Shown in pieces: positions 5,503 through 5,801 of a DNA stretch of 5,801 nucleotides (position 1 is the stretch's first letter; the number at the start of each line of letters is the position of its first letter). Origin of the DNA: Bacteroidales bacterium (lineage in GTDB: Bacteria > Bacteroidota > Bacteroidia > Bacteroidales > JAGOPY01); the NCBI GenBank assembly GCA_023229505.1, contig JALNZD010000082.1, forward strand, positions 1 to 5,801, written 5' to 3'. The notes beneath the pieces are model-generated. The model was given only the letters and a program-made list of their open reading frames with translations. It ran no database searches and was not told where the DNA came from. The position numbers were made by a program, and so were the translations under genes.

Positions 5503-5801
5503 CTTTTGTTATGCTGTTATGCTCTGTTCCGCTTATGGCAGGGCTGGCAAAGTCTCCCTGCAGAATTTGGAACAACTTAATGTTCAGTCCTTCGATACTC
5601 AGGTGAGGCCTCCGGCTATCTATGACGGCTCGTTTCCTGTATCTACTATGACCTCTGCTGACTTCCCGGTGTACCGTTACCGACACACATGGATCTCCCC
5701 CGGTAAGAGCATTTTCCTTCCTCCGATTCCTGCGACATCTACATAACTACCCTTTTTATGTTCTTTGGGCGTTGTAAAGCTGTGGTTACTTACCCGGATA
5801 A
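5503..5801 (-). ncRNA. Group II intron RNA upstream of the maturase (part of domains I-IV)
   Basis: This stretch has no credible protein gene. Reading frames on both strands are composition artefacts of structured RNA. On the minus strand it holds hairpin-forming pieces, for example GTGT...ACAC around 5668-5685. It also holds the stretch GGAAGTCAGCAGAGGTCATA (5667-5648), of a kind I recall just ahead of the maturase start in related introns, where the protein binds domain IV. The segment ends at the window edge, so domain I, with the exon-binding sites and the 5' splice site, lies outside. Confidence 0.65.

Larger units (their letters stand above)
4141..5801 (-). mobile_element. Group II intron, 5' end beyond the window
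   Basis: This is a self-splicing retroelement inserted 22 bp after the intI stop, antisense to intI. It is recognised by the maturase-type reverse transcriptase, a domain V hairpin with CGC triad and two-base bulge, and a domain VI hairpin with a bulged adenosine. The 3' end at 4141 is set by the terminal CTACTCGAT with the bulged A seven bases from the end. The RNA part continues through 5801, so the 5' end and upstream exon are not visible. The lack of an endonuclease domain and the CGC triad suit group IIC, whose members insert at terminators or attC sites. The class remains unproven. It looks visibly richer in G+C than the integron DNA, consistent with arrival from elsewhere. Confidence 0.88.

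Noticed and set aside
5471..5746. A 91-codon plus-strand frame and a 67-codon minus-strand frame near the right end
   Set aside because: Both lie over intron RNA or the maturase start, have no family features, and have no ribosome binding site. They are by-products of structured RNA composition.

Overview
This AT-rich window is best read as the start of a sedentary chromosomal integron. It holds the integrase end, an attI-like core, one clear attC site and a leftward cassette region, with a group II intron lodged just beyond the integrase gene. The two lipoprotein signal sequences and the codon bias suggest a bacterium of the Bacteroidota / Ignavibacteriota (FCB) group. That placement is an inference with moderate-to-low confidence.

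Layout from left to right: 1-142 has nothing I can identify. An attC-like imperfect palindrome lies at 181-222 and may reach 143. A badly decayed serine hydrolase remnant (270-566, minus) follows. Next come an intact M23-type peptidase lipoprotein gene (585-1673, minus) and a serine beta-lactamase-like / DD-peptidase-like lipoprotein gene (1754-2842, minus). The latter's natural start at 2914 is cut off by an in-frame TAG. A compact 49-bp attC (2992-3040) and an attI-like core (3096-3102) bracket a cassette of about 104 bp with no gene in it. The integron integrase gene intI (3153-4118, plus) carries a TAA at codon 21, exactly where IntI proteins have a conserved tyrosine, so it is a pseudogene. 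The right end (4141-5801 and beyond) is a group II intron on the minus strand. It has an intact 438-aa reverse transcriptase/maturase, recognisable domains V and VI, and a 5' end outside the window.

The divergent arrangement (intI rightward, cassettes leftward, attI between) is the classical integron layout. The two leftward genes form a probable transcription unit with near-identical ribosome binding sites. Both encode predicted exported lipoproteins of peptidoglycan-acting families, so a joint role in cell-wall or peptide processing is plausible but unproven. The integrase and the promoter-proximal cassette gene both carry early stops, and a second hydrolase copy has collapsed. Together these suggest a platform that has lost integrase activity and is decaying, while the intron's protein and 3' RNA domains look intact.
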